The notes below the pieces were generated by a model that saw only the letters and a list, made by a program, of their open reading frames with translations, had not been told where the DNA came from and did no database searches. Shown in pieces: positions 42,361 through 51,519 of a stretch of DNA of 64,000 nt (positions are counted from its first letter, which is position 1; every line of letters starts with the position of its first letter). The position numbers and the translations under genes were made by a program. Origin of the DNA: Streptomyces sp. P3 (GTDB taxonomy: Bacteria > Actinomycetota > Actinomycetes > Streptomycetales > Streptomycetaceae); contig NZ_CP028369.1 in assembly GCF_003032475.1 (NCBI RefSeq), positions 2,480,001 to 2,544,000 of the forward strand. Reading direction: 5' to 3'.

Positions 42361-43479
42361 ATGAGACACCGAATCGCAGTGGTCGGGGGCGGTCCCGGCG
42401 GCCTCACCCTCGCCCGTGTCCTGCACCGCCATGGTCACCCGGTCACCGTCCTCGAACGCGATCCCGCCCCCGACGCCCGCCCCCCGGGCGGCACGCTGGA
42501 CCTGCATGAAGGGCTGGGCCAGCTCGCGCTGGACAAGGCGGGGCTGCTGGCGGAGTTCCAGGAGCTGTCCCGTCCCGAGGGGCAGGCCATGCGCATCCTG
42601 GACACGGCCGGGACCGTCCTGCGTGACTGGCGACCCGGTCCGGATGACCTGGCCAATCCCGAGATCGACCGCGGGCAACTCCGTGACCTGCTGCTCGGCC
42701 CTCTCGACGTCCAGTGGGGGCACGGCGTGACGCAGGTGGTGCCGGGGGCCGGGGGCGGCGTAAGGGTCCATCTCGCGGACGGACGAGAGGAGGCGTTCGA
42801 CCTCGTGGTCGGCGCGGACGGCGCCTGGTCCCGGACCCGACCGGCGGTCTCGCCGGTGACGCCGCACTACACCGGCGTCACCGGTGTCGAGACCTCCCTC
42901 GACGACGTCGACACCCGGCACCCCGACCTCGCCCGGTTGATCGGCGACGGCTCCGTGGCCGTGTACGGCGAGAACCGCAAGCTCGTCGCCCAGCGCAACA
43001 GCGGCGGTCATGCCAAGGTGTACGCACAGTTCCGCGCGCCGCTGGACTGGCACACCCACCTCGACCTGGCCGACGTCGAGGCCGTCCGATCGAGTTTGCT
43101 TGCTCTGTTCGACGGCTGGGCCGCCCCCGTCCTCGACCTCCTCCACCACGGCACCGCCTTCGTCCACCGCCCCCTCCACGTCCTGCCCGTGTCCCACACC
43201 TGGACCCACGTCGCCGGGGTGACGCTGCTGGGCGACGCGGCCCATCTGATGCCCCCGTTGGGGGCGGGCGCGAACCTCGCGATGCTGGAAGGCGCCGAAC
43301 TCGCGGAGTCCATCGCCGCCGGCCCCGAGGATCTCGACGACGCCGTCCGCGCCTTCGAGGAACGGATGTGGGCGCGGGCCGACAGGTGGGCCAAGCTCAC
43401 GACGGCCGGCCTGGAGCGCCTCGTGAGCCCGGACCCCGCCGCAGCCCTCACCCTCTTCGACCGGGTACAGCCCTCCTGA
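42361..43479 (+). CDS. TetX-like FAD-dependent monooxygenase
   Basis: A 372 aa flavoprotein monooxygenase. The GxGxxG dinucleotide motif is VVGGGPGGLTLARVLHRHG, and the FAD ribityl motif is LLGDAAHLMPPLGAGANLAM. The segment GGTLDLHEGLGQLALDKAGL and NPEIDRGQLRDLLL strongly resemble the tetracycline-inactivating TetX family. Its natural substrate is unknown. Repression by the divergent TetR gene suggests induction by the substrate or a related drug. The stop codon is inside a terminator palindrome. Confidence 0.88.
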   Translation: MRHRIAVVGGGPGGLTLARVLHRHGHPVTVLERDPAPDARPPGGTLDLHEGLGQLALDKAGLLAEFQELSRPEGQAMRILDTAGTVLRDWRPGPDDLANPEIDRGQLRDLLLGPLDVQWGHGVTQVVPGAGGGVRVHLADGREEAFDLVVGADGAWSRTRPAVSPVTPHYTGVTGVETSLDDVDTRHPDLARLIGDGSVAVYGENRKLVAQRNSGGHAKVYAQFRAPLDWHTHLDLADVEAVRSSLLALFDGWAAPVLDLLHHGTAFVHRPLHVLPVSHTWTHVAGVTLLGDAAHLMPPLGAGANLAMLEGAELAESIAAGPEDLDDAVRAFEERMWARADRWAKLTTAGLERLVSPDPAAALTLFDRVQPS

Positions 43480-43504
43480 ACCGGGCGGCCGCCCGGTTCA
43501 GGAG
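43473..43504 (+). terminator. 32-bp perfect palindrome overlapping the monooxygenase stop
   Basis: CTCCTGAACCGGGCGG (43473-43488) and its exact reverse complement (43489-43504) form a strong hairpin that includes the TGA stop at 43477-43479. It probably ends the transcript. Confidence 0.8.
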
Positions 43505-43663
43505 TGTGTGCGGTCCTGTCCTGTCCCAGACAACCTGTCGGCATGGGGAGGCCCTGAACTGCTGTGCTTCTGCTGGAGCTGGGTGCGGGAAAGCCGGATC
43601 ACCAGCCGCACGGGGACAAGGCACGGGTCCTCACACACCCTGCCGGGCATCCCTTCTGCATCG

Positions 43664-43876
43664 TCACGCGCTGACTGGTGTTACCGCGGCGATGAGTGTG
43701 GCTATGCCGTCGGGGTCGCCGAGCCGATACTCGATCTCCGCAGCCGTTGACCTGACGGTTTCCGCTGGCCCGAGCCAGGCCGTGGGAGTCCCGACCCGCC
43801 TGACAGGCCAGGTGAGGAGTTCGTCTTCGTCGCGCGACGTCCATAGGCCAGTCCGAACCACTGGGACTCGCCACAT
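43664..43876 (-). CDS. Possible small hypothetical protein
   Basis: A 70 aa frame with protein-like composition (WTSRDEDELLTWPVRRVG, TAAEIEYRLGDPDGIATLI). A ribosome-binding sequence AGGAG abuts the ATG with no spacing, so the start is doubtful. It may be the C-terminal remnant of a longer gene. Otherwise the 480 bp between the monooxygenase and the XRE gene contain only the palindrome at 43935. Confidence 0.3.
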   Translation of the reverse strand: MWRVPVVRTGLWTSRDEDELLTWPVRRVGTPTAWLGPAETVRSTAAEIEYRLGDPDGIATLIAAVTPVSA

Positions 43877-43934
43877 CTCCTGGGAACGGACACCTGTCGT
43901 GCTCAGTCACACATGGTCACAAGTGGCGTGGCAC

Positions 43935-43962
43935 ACTTTTGCAAGCAGGTGCTTGCAAAAGT
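43935..43962. promoter_or_regulatory. 28-bp palindrome upstream of the XRE regulator
   Basis: ACTTTTGCAAGCA and TGCTTGCAAAAGT are perfect 13-bp arms around GG, ending 26 bp before the regulator's ATG. Each arm contains TTGCAAG or CTTGCAA. This is probably the autoregulatory operator of the XRE protein. Confidence 0.72.
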
Positions 43963-43988
43963 TAGCGGGGGTGGTGCAAGGTGGAGGC

Positions 43989-44417
43989 ATGGCATCGCTC
44001 AACGTCGGCAACCTCGGTGACTACCTGCGCGAGCAGCGGCGCAACGCGCAGCTCTCGCTCCGGCAGCTCGCCGACGCCGCCGGGGTGTCCAATCCGTATC
44101 TGAGCCAGATCGAGCGCGGGCTGCGCAAGCCGAGCGCGGAGGTGCTGCAGCAGGTCGCCAAGGCGCTGCGGATCTCCGCCGAGACGCTGTACGTGCGGGC
44201 CGGCATCCTCGACGCGGAGCGGGACCGGGACGAGGTCGAGACCCGGGCGGTCATCCTCGCCGATCCCACCCTGACCGAGGGCCAGAAGCAGGCGCTGCTC
44301 CAGATCTACGAGTCCTTCCGCAGGGAGAACGGGATCGGGAGCGACGACGGCCGCACGGACGCAACGGGCCCTCGGGCCCACGGGAGCGACGTCGATCCGC
44401 AGCAGACGGCCGGCTGA
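43989..44417 (+). CDS. XRE-family helix-turn-helix regulator
   Basis: A 142 aa DNA-binding protein. The HTH_XRE domain is at residues 8-65 (LREQRRNAQLSLRQLADAAG, YLSQIERGLRKPS). A short helical segment (LTEGQKQALLQIYESFRREN) and a polar tail follow. GGAGG precedes the ATG at 43989. It lies 132 bp ahead of the HBHA-like gene, which it may control. Target genes are unknown. Confidence 0.9.
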   Translation: MASLNVGNLGDYLREQRRNAQLSLRQLADAAGVSNPYLSQIERGLRKPSAEVLQQVAKALRISAETLYVRAGILDAERDRDEVETRAVILADPTLTEGQKQALLQIYESFRRENGIGSDDGRTDATGPRAHGSDVDPQQTAG

Positions 44418-44549
44418 CCGGACCAGGGGACCGGCCGCACCACTGCGGAACCGCACGACCCTCAGCCGAGGGCGACGTACTCGGGCGTACTCGGCGCGCA
44501 CGACCCACAGACGAACACAGACGAATGTGAATCCGGGAGGACCTTCACC

Positions 44550-45248
44550 ATGGCCATCACCGACGACCTGCGCAAGACCCTCAGCGACCCGACTCCGCTC
44601 TACTTCGCCGCGGGCACCGCCGACCTGGCCCTCCAGCAGGCGAAGAAGGTGCCGGGTCTGGTGGAGCAGCTGCGCACCGAGGCCCCGGCGCGTCTCGAGG
44701 CGGTTCGCAACACCGACCCGAAGTCCGTGCAGGAGAAGGCCAACGCCCGCGCCAAGGAGGCGACGGCCCGCGCCAAGGAGGCGACCGCCCGCGCCAAGGA
44801 GGCGCAGGAGTCCCTCCAGGCCAAGGTCACCGACTTCATCACCACCCTCGACGGCGACATCAAGAAGATCGGCAGCACCCTCGACGCCGACCTGAAGAAG
44901 CTCGGCGAGTCCGCCCAGGACCTCGCCCTGCGCGGTGTCGGCGTCGCCGCCGAGTACGCCGTCAAGGCCCGTGAGACCTACGAGAAGGTCGCCGAGCACG
45001 GCGAGCAGGCCGTGCGGACCTGGCGCGGCGAGGCCGCCGAGGAGATCGAGGAGCTCGCGATCGCCGTCGAGCCGAACGCCGAGCCGAAGACGGCGCCGAA
45101 GCCCGAGCCGGTCCAGCTGCGGACCGACGAGCCGAAGACCGCTCCGGCCGAGGCCCGCTCCGAGACCGCCGCGGCGAAGAAGCCCGTCACCCGGAAGGCC
45201 CCGGTGCGCAAGCCCGCCGCGAAGAAGACGACGCCCCCCGCCAAGTGA
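44550..45248 (+). CDS. HBHA-like lysine-rich coiled-coil protein
   Basis: A 232 aa protein resembling mycobacterial heparin-binding hemagglutinin. An N-terminal region (LRKTLSDPTPLYFAAGTADL) leads into a long charged helix (about 60-160) and then a Pro/Ala/Lys tail (AAKKPVTRKAPVRKPAAKK). The helix contains three tandem ARAKEAT-type heptads encoded by 21-bp DNA repeats. The basic tail could bind polyanions such as DNA or wall polymers. A strong GGGAGGA site precedes the ATG. The role in Streptomyces is not known. Confidence 0.85.
   Translation: MAITDDLRKTLSDPTPLYFAAGTADLALQQAKKVPGLVEQLRTEAPARLEAVRNTDPKSVQEKANARAKEATARAKEATARAKEAQESLQAKVTDFITTLDGDIKKIGSTLDADLKKLGESAQDLALRGVGVAAEYAVKARETYEKVAEHGEQAVRTWRGEAAEEIEELAIAVEPNAEPKTAPKPEPVQLRTDEPKTAPAEARSETAAAKKPVTRKAPVRKPAAKKTTPPAK
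44745..44807 (+). repeat. Three 21-bp tandem repeats in the HBHA-like gene
   Basis: GCCCGCGCCAAGGAGGCG starts at 44745, 44766 and 44787. Each unit encodes one heptad of the coiled coil, so copy number can change without breaking the frame. Confidence 0.85.
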
Positions 45249-45292
45249 GACCGGGGGCCGGGACGGACACGGCAGAAGACGACATACGGACC

Positions 45293-45323
45293 CGGGCCGG
45301 GCACTGACGAGGTGCCCGGCCCG
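45293..45323 (+). terminator. Terminator hairpin after the HBHA-like gene
   Basis: CGGGCCGGGCAC (45293-45304) pairs with GTGCCCGGCCCG (45312-45323) over a 7-nt loop, 45 bp after the stop, followed by TTGT. Confidence 0.8.
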
Positions 45324-45411
45324 TTGTACGGGTAGCGGGAGCGCGGTTGCGGGTACGGTGACCGCGTAGGACACGAGCAGGTCGAGTCCGGGACGAGACG
45401 CGTCGAATCAG

Positions 45412-45765
45412 GTGGTGGGCGTTGTGCTGATGGCAGGCTTCGCGGGGCTGATGTGGCTGCTCTACCTCGCCATGTTGGCTTTCGCCGTGGTGGCACTGGT
45501 GATGGCCGCGCTGTTCCGCGACGACGCGTATCGTGCCGCCGACAAGCAGAACAAGGGCTTCTGGCTGATCATCCTCGGCATCGCGGTCGCGGTGAACCTC
45601 CTGGTGCCGATGCTCTTCCTGCAGCTCGCGGGCCTCGTCGCCTCGATCGTCTTCTTCGTGGACGTCCGCCCGGCCCTCCGGCAGGTCTCGGGCGGCGGCT
45701 GGGGCCGCCGGCGCGGCGGAAGCAGCAGCGACGGCCCGTACGGCCCGTACAACGGCGGACGCTAG
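45412..45765 (+). CDS. DUF2516-family membrane protein
   Basis: A 117 aa protein with about three hydrophobic segments (LMWLLYLAMLAFAVVALV, FWLIILGIAVAVNLLV, LAGLVASIVFFV) and a Gly/Arg/Ser tail. It is conserved in actinomycetes without known function. Start uncertain: GTG 45412 or 45415, or GTG 45424 or ATG 45430 nearer the first helix. Confidence 0.85.
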   Translation: MVGVVLMAGFAGLMWLLYLAMLAFAVVALVMAALFRDDAYRAADKQNKGFWLIILGIAVAVNLLVPMLFLQLAGLVASIVFFVDVRPALRQVSGGGWGRRRGGSSSDGPYGPYNGGR

Positions 45766-45888
45766 GGCTCCTCCGCGTCTTCGTCATCCTCCGCGTCTGC
45801 GTCATCGAGTCCGGCCCGGTCACGGCACCACCCACGGCAGTAGACGCGGCAGGCGGCGCAGTAACGGGCGCGCGCGTCCCGCGCCTTC

Positions 45889-47448
45889 CTACGGCACCCG
45901 GTCCAGCAGGACCACCGCGACGTCGTCCGTCAGCTCGCCCCCGTTGAGTTCGCGCACCTCGCTCACCGCGGCGCGCAGCAGCGCCTCTCCGCTGAGCCCC
46001 TCGGCGAGCTGGCGGCGGATCATCTGCACCATGCCGTCCTGGCCGAGCCGTTCCCTGCCCTCGCCGATCCGCCCCTCGATGAGGCCGTCGGTATACAGCA
46101 TCAGGCTCCACTCCGCGCCCAGCTCGACCTGCGTCCGCGGCCAGCGGGCGCCCGGCAGCAGGCCGAGGGCGGGCCCGTTGTTGTCGTACGGCAGCAGGCG
46201 CGCGGGCCGGTCCGGCCGGGCGATCAGCGGCGCCGGGTGGCCGGCCAGGCAGAGGCCCGCCCGGCGGCCGTCGGGCGCGATGTCCACCGTGCACAGCGTC
46301 GCGAAGATCTCGTCGTCGTCGCGCTCGTGCTCCAGCACCTGCTGCAGTGTGTTCAGCAACTGGTCCCCGCACAGGCCCGCCAGGGTCAGCGCCCGCCAGG
46401 CGATGCGCAGCTCCACGCCGAGCGCGGCCTCGTCCGGGCCGTGCCCGCAGACGTCGCCGATCATGGCGTGCACGGTGCCGTCGGGCGTACGGACGGTGTC
46501 GTAGAAGTCGCCGCCGAGCAGGGCGCGCGAGCGACCGGGCCGGTAGCGGGCGGCGAACCGCAGCGGAGAGCCCTCCAGCAGCGGCGTGGGCAGCAGGCCG
46601 CGCTCCAGGCGGGCGTTCTCCTGCGCGCGCAGTTTGCCCTCGGCGAGCCGCCGCTCGGCAGTGTCGGAACGTTTCCGCTCGACCGCGTACCGGATCGCGC
46701 GGCTCAGCAGACGGCCGTCCAGTTCGTCCTTGAAGAGGTAGTCCTGTGCACCCACGCGCACGGCCTCGGCACCGCGCTCTGCGTCGCCGGAGGCGGTGAG
46801 CGCGAGCACGGCGTGCCGGGGAGCGAGCCGCAGCACGTGTCGCAGCACGGCGAGTTCGTCGTCGCCGGCGGCCGCGGACGTGCGGCCCGGCACGGGCAGC
46901 GCGATGTCCAGCAGGATGCAGTGCACGTCGTCGGTGAGCAGCCGCTCGGCCTCGGTGAGGTTGCGGGCGGTGCGCACCCGGATCGGCCTGCCGTCCGAGT
47001 CGGGCAGGTCGCGGAAGATCGGCGCGGCCGTGGGATCGTCCTCGATCAGCAGCAGCGTGAGGGGGGTGTGCGCGGCGCCCGCACCGGTCGCGCCAGTACC
47101 CGGGGCGGTGACGCCGGTCACGGCGACGACGGGCGCGCTCACGCCTGCGGTGCTCACGCCTGCGGTGTTCACGCCATGGTGGACGCCGTCCACGGGCGGA
47201 ACGTTGAGCGCTCCGTCATGCGTGTTGCGGTGCGCGCCGCCCTGCGTGTGCGGGTGTGCTCCGCCGCGCGCGTCATGGAGCGCGCCGGAGGGGACGGCGT
47301 CGTTCGCCACCGTCGTCTCGTTGCGACAGGCCTGCTCTTCCCGGCGCCCGGCTTCTTCCTCAGAGGGGTGGCCGACTGCGGGCACGTCCTGCGCCTGACC
47401 ACTTTCCACGGCCGGGATCGCTCTCTGCCGCGGTACGGGTACGGGCAT
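45889..47448 (-). CDS. Receiver-PP2C (SpoIIE-type) serine phosphatase
   Basis: A 519 aa protein. After a long variable, His/Thr/Val-rich N-terminus comes a receiver domain (LTLLLIEDDPTAAPIF, CILLDIALPVPG, VLALTASGD, YLFKD), then a PP2C/SpoIIE phosphatase (LLGGDFYDTVRTPDG, IGDVCGHGPDEAALG, LMLYTDGLIEGR, ELTDDVAVVLLD). The phosphorylated receiver likely gates the phosphatase, which dephosphorylates an anti-anti-sigma partner not encoded nearby. ATG 47448 (MPVPVPRQRA) chosen; ATG 47481 also possible. Confidence 0.9.
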   Translation of the reverse strand: MPVPVPRQRAIPAVESGQAQDVPAVGHPSEEEAGRREEQACRNETTVANDAVPSGALHDARGGAHPHTQGGAHRNTHDGALNVPPVDGVHHGVNTAGVSTAGVSAPVVAVTGVTAPGTGATGAGAAHTPLTLLLIEDDPTAAPIFRDLPDSDGRPIRVRTARNLTEAERLLTDDVHCILLDIALPVPGRTSAAAGDDELAVLRHVLRLAPRHAVLALTASGDAERGAEAVRVGAQDYLFKDELDGRLLSRAIRYAVERKRSDTAERRLAEGKLRAQENARLERGLLPTPLLEGSPLRFAARYRPGRSRALLGGDFYDTVRTPDGTVHAMIGDVCGHGPDEAALGVELRIAWRALTLAGLCGDQLLNTLQQVLEHERDDDEIFATLCTVDIAPDGRRAGLCLAGHPAPLIARPDRPARLLPYDNNGPALGLLPGARWPRTQVELGAEWSLMLYTDGLIEGRIGEGRERLGQDGMVQMIRRQLAEGLSGEALLRAAVSEVRELNGGELTDDVAVVLLDRVP

Positions 47449-47755
47449 CGTCTTGGATTCCTTCCCTCCCCCCGAGGGCATGGCGGGGGCGAGGGACCTC
47501 GACCCACCGACGGGGACCATAGCGGCAGAAGGCGCTGCAACGGAATGGCGTACGGCACGCCGCTCGATCTCTGGCCCCTGTCATATGCCGCGATCCCTAC
47601 CGCAGTTGGACAGGCCGACACCCGGGAGGGGATGACGAACGTCACGTCGCCCCCGGTTCGACGCGTCCGGGCGGCCGACGGAGGTGTCCTGGATCACACG
47701 GACGAGGCCGCGGGCGGGCCGCACGGAGGAGGCGGCGCGGGTCGGACGGGCGAGG

Positions 47756-48853
47756 TCACGCGTCCGGGCGGACCACTCCGAGAATCGGCATCGTGCCCGC
47801 TCCCGCGAGCGTGACCGTGCGGCCCGGGCGCGGGGCGTGGATGATCGCGCCGTCGCCCACGTACATCGCGACGTGGCTGGCGTCGCCGAAGTAGATGATC
47901 AGGTCGCCGGGGCGCATGTCCTGGACGGCGACGTGCGGCAACTGCTTCCACTGCTCCTGCGAGGTGCGGGGGATCGGCCGTCCGGCGCTCTTCCAGGCCT
48001 CGGAGGTCAGACCGGAGCAGTCGAAGCTCTTCGGCCCCGCGGCGCCCCATACGTACGGCTTGCCCATCTGAGCGGTGGCGAACTGCACGGCCGCCTTGCC
48101 CTGTGGGGACGCCGCGCTGTCGATCTCCTTGAGGATGCCGGTGTCCAGCCAGGCGGTCTGCGCCTTCTGCGCGATTTGCGCCTCCAGTTGCTCGAGGCGC
48201 TCCTTCTCCTTCTTCTCCAGCCGGGACTCGAGCTTCTCCGCCGCGGCGATCTGCTTCTCGATCTTCTTCTGGGCCGCCGCCTTGGTCTTGCGGCCCGCCT
48301 CCAGCTTCTGCCACTGGGTGGAGGCGTCCTTGGAGTACTGCTCCAAGTCCTGCTGGACCTGCGTCAGCTGGCCGATCAGACCCTTGGTCGCGCGCTGGCC
48401 CTGGCGGACCCGGCCCGCGCCGTCGAGGAACTCCGACGGGTCGTCGCTCAGCATCAGCTGCGCCTCGTCGGGCAGGCCTCCCGTGCGGTACTGCGCGCGG
48501 GCCGCGGCGCCCGCGCGGTCCTTGAGGTCGTCCAGCTTCTTCTGGCCCGCGACGATCTTCTTGGCCAGCTCGACGATCTCCGCGGACTGCTTCTGCGCCG
48601 CTTCCTCGGCCGCGTTGTAGGCGTCGGTGGCCACCGCGGCGTCGTGGTACAGCGCTTCGAGCTGGGTGCGGACGGCCTCGAGGTCCTTGTTGGTGGCGGT
48701 CGAGGGAAGTGCGGGGGCCGACGAACCCGCCTTCGGCGTAGGGGCCGGCGTGGGGTTCGGGCTGGCGAACGCCGCGCCGGGCGCCCCCAGCACGGTGACC
48801 GCGCAGACCACGGTCACAGCTGCAGCGAGCAGGCCGCGCTTCCCCGTTCCCAT
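47756..48853 (-). CDS. Secreted NlpC/P60 cell-wall endopeptidase
   Basis: A 365 aa exported hydrolase. It has a signal peptide (LLAAAVTVVCAVTVLGAPG), a long coiled coil (about 50-240, rich in Glu, Lys, Gln) and a C-terminal NlpC/P60 domain with the catalytic Cys in FDCSGLTSEAW and His in ASHVAMYVG. It is an RipA-type enzyme expected to cut peptidoglycan stem peptides during growth or division. The coiled coil may hold it inactive or tether it to the division machinery, by analogy with the family. Confidence 0.93.
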   Translation of the reverse strand: MGTGKRGLLAAAVTVVCAVTVLGAPGAAFASPNPTPAPTPKAGSSAPALPSTATNKDLEAVRTQLEALYHDAAVATDAYNAAEEAAQKQSAEIVELAKKIVAGQKKLDDLKDRAGAAARAQYRTGGLPDEAQLMLSDDPSEFLDGAGRVRQGQRATKGLIGQLTQVQQDLEQYSKDASTQWQKLEAGRKTKAAAQKKIEKQIAAAEKLESRLEKKEKERLEQLEAQIAQKAQTAWLDTGILKEIDSAASPQGKAAVQFATAQMGKPYVWGAAGPKSFDCSGLTSEAWKSAGRPIPRTSQEQWKQLPHVAVQDMRPGDLIIYFGDASHVAMYVGDGAIIHAPRPGRTVTLAGAGTMPILGVVRPDA

Positions 48854-49059
48854 ACCCGTCCCCCATGTGTGATTAACCGTCAGTAACTTACGTGCTCGGG
48901 GGATCGTGCCACGTCACGGCCGAAAACGACAGAGGTGACGACGGAACCGGCATCGGCAGTCCTTCCCCTCCCGCCCGCCCCGACATTCGCTCTCCCCGCC
49001 TGTGTGACGAACGACTCACGGAGATCGTTCCCGGTGGCCGCCCGGAGATCGTTCCCCAT

Positions 49060-49121
49060 GGTCGCCGGGTGGTCGCCGGGTGGTCGCCGGGTGGTCGCCG
49101 GGTGGTCGCCGGGTGGTCGCC
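49060..49121. repeat. Tandem 11-bp repeats in the intergenic region
   Basis: GGTCGCCGGGT is repeated five times exactly (49060-49114), followed by a partial copy. It lies in the 306-bp space between the NlpC gene and the methyltransferase gene, which otherwise shows no gene. It looks like a minisatellite that can vary by slippage. Confidence 0.8.
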
Positions 49122-49159
49122 CGCTGACCGCCCGGTGGTCGTCCCCGTGACAAGGGCCG

Positions 49160-49978
49160 TCAGTCCCGCGGTGCCAATGCCGCCCATCGCACCGTCACTT
49201 CGCCCTGCCGCCAGCGCGTCGGCCCGTCCGTCACCGGCCAGCCGGCCGTCAGGTCCCGTACCGCGCGCATCCACCGCTGCCGGGCGCCGTACGACGCGTA
49301 CGGTGCGGCGGCCGCCCAGGCGCGGTCGAAGTCGCGCAGGAAGGCGTGCACGGGCTCACCCGGGACGTTGCGGTGGATCAGGGCCTTGGGCAGCCGCTCC
49401 GCGAGGTCCGAGGGCCGTTGCAGGGAGCCCAGCCGGGTCGCGAAGGTGACCGTGCGAGGTCCTTCCGGTCCCAGCGCCACCCACACGTGCCGGCGTCCGA
49501 TCTCGTCGCAGGTCCCTTCGACGAGCAGGCCGCCGCGGAACCCGGTCGCCGGGTCGGCCGGCGCGAGCCGCGCGCACAGGCGCCGCCAGACCGCGGCGAC
49601 CTCGCCCTCGTCGTACTGGCGCAGCACGTTGGCGGCGCGCACCAGGTGCGGCCGCCGGGGGGTCGGGATCTCGAACCCGCCGTGCCGGAAGGCCAGCCCC
49701 TCACGCTCGTACGGCCGGGCGGCCGCCACTCGGGCCGGTTCGATCTCGACGCCCACGACACGCGCGTGCGGCGCGACGGAGCGCAGCCGCTCCAGCAGCT
49801 CGACGGCGGTCCAGGGTGCGGCCCCGTAACCGAGGTCGACGGCGACGGGATCGGCGGCCCGGCGCAGGTCGCGGCCGTGCGTCGCGGCGATCCAGCGGTC
49901 CATGCGGCGCAGCCGGTTGGGGTTGGTCGTGCCGCGCGTGACCGTGCCCACGGGGCGGGTCGGGGCGCGGGACGTCAT
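49160..49978 (-). CDS. Class I SAM-dependent methyltransferase-like protein
   Basis: A 272 aa protein with a SAM-binding motif I (AVDLGYGAAPWTAVELLERL) and an acidic loop after strand 2 (VVGVEIEPARVAAA). TTNPNRLRRMDRW at the start is a conserved N-terminal feature. The substrate is unknown. The ATG at 49978 (MTSRAPTRP) was preferred to an arginine-rich upstream extension. It is divergent from mshA. Confidence 0.85.
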   Translation of the reverse strand: MTSRAPTRPVGTVTRGTTNPNRLRRMDRWIAATHGRDLRRAADPVAVDLGYGAAPWTAVELLERLRSVAPHARVVGVEIEPARVAAARPYEREGLAFRHGGFEIPTPRRPHLVRAANVLRQYDEGEVAAVWRRLCARLAPADPATGFRGGLLVEGTCDEIGRRHVWVALGPEGPRTVTFATRLGSLQRPSDLAERLPKALIHRNVPGEPVHAFLRDFDRAWAAAAPYASYGARQRWMRAVRDLTAGWPVTDGPTRWRQGEVTVRWAALAPRD

Positions 49979-50184
49979 GCCTACGAGGGTATGCGGTGCG
50001 GCCGCGCGGAGTTCCCGCACACGGAACGCGGTCGAACGGTTGAGCGACAGACGGTAATGGCTGGGCAAAAAACGCCGGCGTCGCGGAACACGCCGGAATG
50101 GGAATGTGCTCGTCCGGGTTGCAGCTCCGTGGAGGGCGCCCCACACCCTCCGTCAGGCATGCCCGCAGCGAGGAGGACCGCCAC

Positions 50185-51519
50185 GTGAGCTACGTCAACA
50201 AGCTCGGGCGTCGCTCTCAGACCGCGCCGCAGCGGCTCAGGCTCCACCGCCGTCCCCGTCGCGTCGCGATGCTCTCCGTGCACACCTCCCCGCTCCACCA
50301 GCCAGGCACCGGCGACGCCGGCGGCATGAACGTCTACATCGTCGAGCTCGCCCAGCGCCTCGCAGCCATCAACATCGAGGTCGAGATCTTCACGCGCGCC
50401 ACGACCGGCGGCCTGCCGCCCGTCGTCGAGCTGGCCCCCGGGGTCCTCGTCCGGCACGTCGACGCGGGCCCTTACGAGGGCCTCGCCAAGGAGGACCTGC
50501 CGGCCCAGCTGTGCGCCTTCACGCACGGTGTGATGCAGGCCTGGGCCGGCCACCGCCCCGGCTACTACGACCTAGTGCACTCGCACTACTGGCTCTCCGG
50601 CCACGTGGGCTGGCTGGCCGCCCAGCGCTGGGGCGCCCCGCTGGTGCACGCCATGCACACCATGGCCAAGGTCAAGAACGCCAACCTGGCCGACGGCGAC
50701 ACGCCCGAGCCCGCCGCCCGCGTCATCGGCGAGACCCAGATCGTCGTCGCCGCGGACCGCCTCATCGCCAACACGACGGAGGAGGCCGAGGAGCTCGCCC
50801 GCCACTACCACGCCGACCCCGGCAAGGTCGCCGTCGTGCACCCCGGCGTCAACCTCGACCGCTTCCGCCCCGCGGACGGCCGCGCCGCCGCCCGTGACCG
50901 CCTCGGCCTGCCCCAGGACGCCCTGATCCCCCTCTTCGCGGGCCGCATCCAGCCGCTGAAGGCTCCGGACGTCCTCCTGCGCGCGGTCGCCGTGCTGCTC
51001 GACGAGCGCCCCGAGCTCCGTTCCCGCATCGTCGTGCCGATCGTCGGCGGCCCCAGCGGCAGCGGCCTCGCCAAGCCGGAGGGGCTGCAGAAGCTGGCCG
51101 CGCGGCTCGGCGTCGCCGACGTCGTGCGGTTCCGGCCGCCGGTCGGCCAGGAACAGCTCGCGGACTGGTTCCGGGCGGCGTCGCTGCTGGTCGTCCCCTC
51201 CTACAGCGAGTCCTTCGGACTGGTCGCCATAGAGGCGCAGGCGGCCGGGACACCCGTCCTCGCGGCCGCGGTCGGCGGCCTCCCGGTGGCCGTCCGCGAC
51301 GGTGAGACGGGCTTCCTGGTGCAGGGCCACGATCCGGCCCGCTACGCGCGCGTGCTCGAGCGGTTCGCCGACGGGCCCGAACTCCCCGCCCGCATGGGCG
51401 CGGCCGCCGCCGCGCACGCCCGGTCCTTCGGCTGGGACACCGCCGCGGCCGCCACCGCGGACGTCTACGCGGCCGCGGCCCAGGCCCACCGCCGTGGCGT
51501 ACGCTCCGAGCATGGGTGA
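50185..51519 (+). CDS. mshA: D-inositol-3-phosphate glycosyltransferase
   Basis: First committed enzyme of mycothiol synthesis, 444 aa, GT4 family: it transfers N-acetylglucosamine from UDP-GlcNAc to inositol phosphate. The N-terminal domain has [20 protein letters not shown] and [16 protein letters not shown]. The C-terminal domain has the nucleotide-sugar motif [23 protein letters not shown] 50185 with AGGAGG 7 nt upstream decides the start. It overlaps the YbjN-like gene by 8 bp. Confidence 0.95.
   Translation: MSYVNKLGRRSQTAPQRLRLHRRPRRVAMLSVHTSPLHQPGTGDAGGMNVYIVELAQRLAAINIEVEIFTRATTGGLPPVVELAPGVLVRHVDAGPYEGLAKEDLPAQLCAFTHGVMQAWAGHRPGYYDLVHSHYWLSGHVGWLAAQRWGAPLVHAMHTMAKVKNANLADGDTPEPAARVIGETQIVVAADRLIANTTEEAEELARHYHADPGKVAVVHPGVNLDRFRPADGRAAARDRLGLPQDALIPLFAGRIQPLKAPDVLLRAVAVLLDERPELRSRIVVPIVGGPSGSGLAKPEGLQKLAARLGVADVVRFRPPVGQEQLADWFRAASLLVVPSYSESFGLVAIEAQAAGTPVLAAAVGGLPVAVRDGETGFLVQGHDPARYARVLERFADGPELPARMGAAAAAHARSFGWDTAAAATADVYAAAAQAHRRGVRSEHG

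Noticed and set aside
43935..43962. Possible Nur (nickel regulator) box because it contains TTGCAA half-sites
   Set aside because: The half-site spacing (8 bp) does not fit my memory of the Nur consensus, and an XRE gene directly downstream is a better candidate.
49060..49121. CRISPR-like array
   Set aside because: Units are 11 bp and contiguous with no spacers, hence a tandem repeat.
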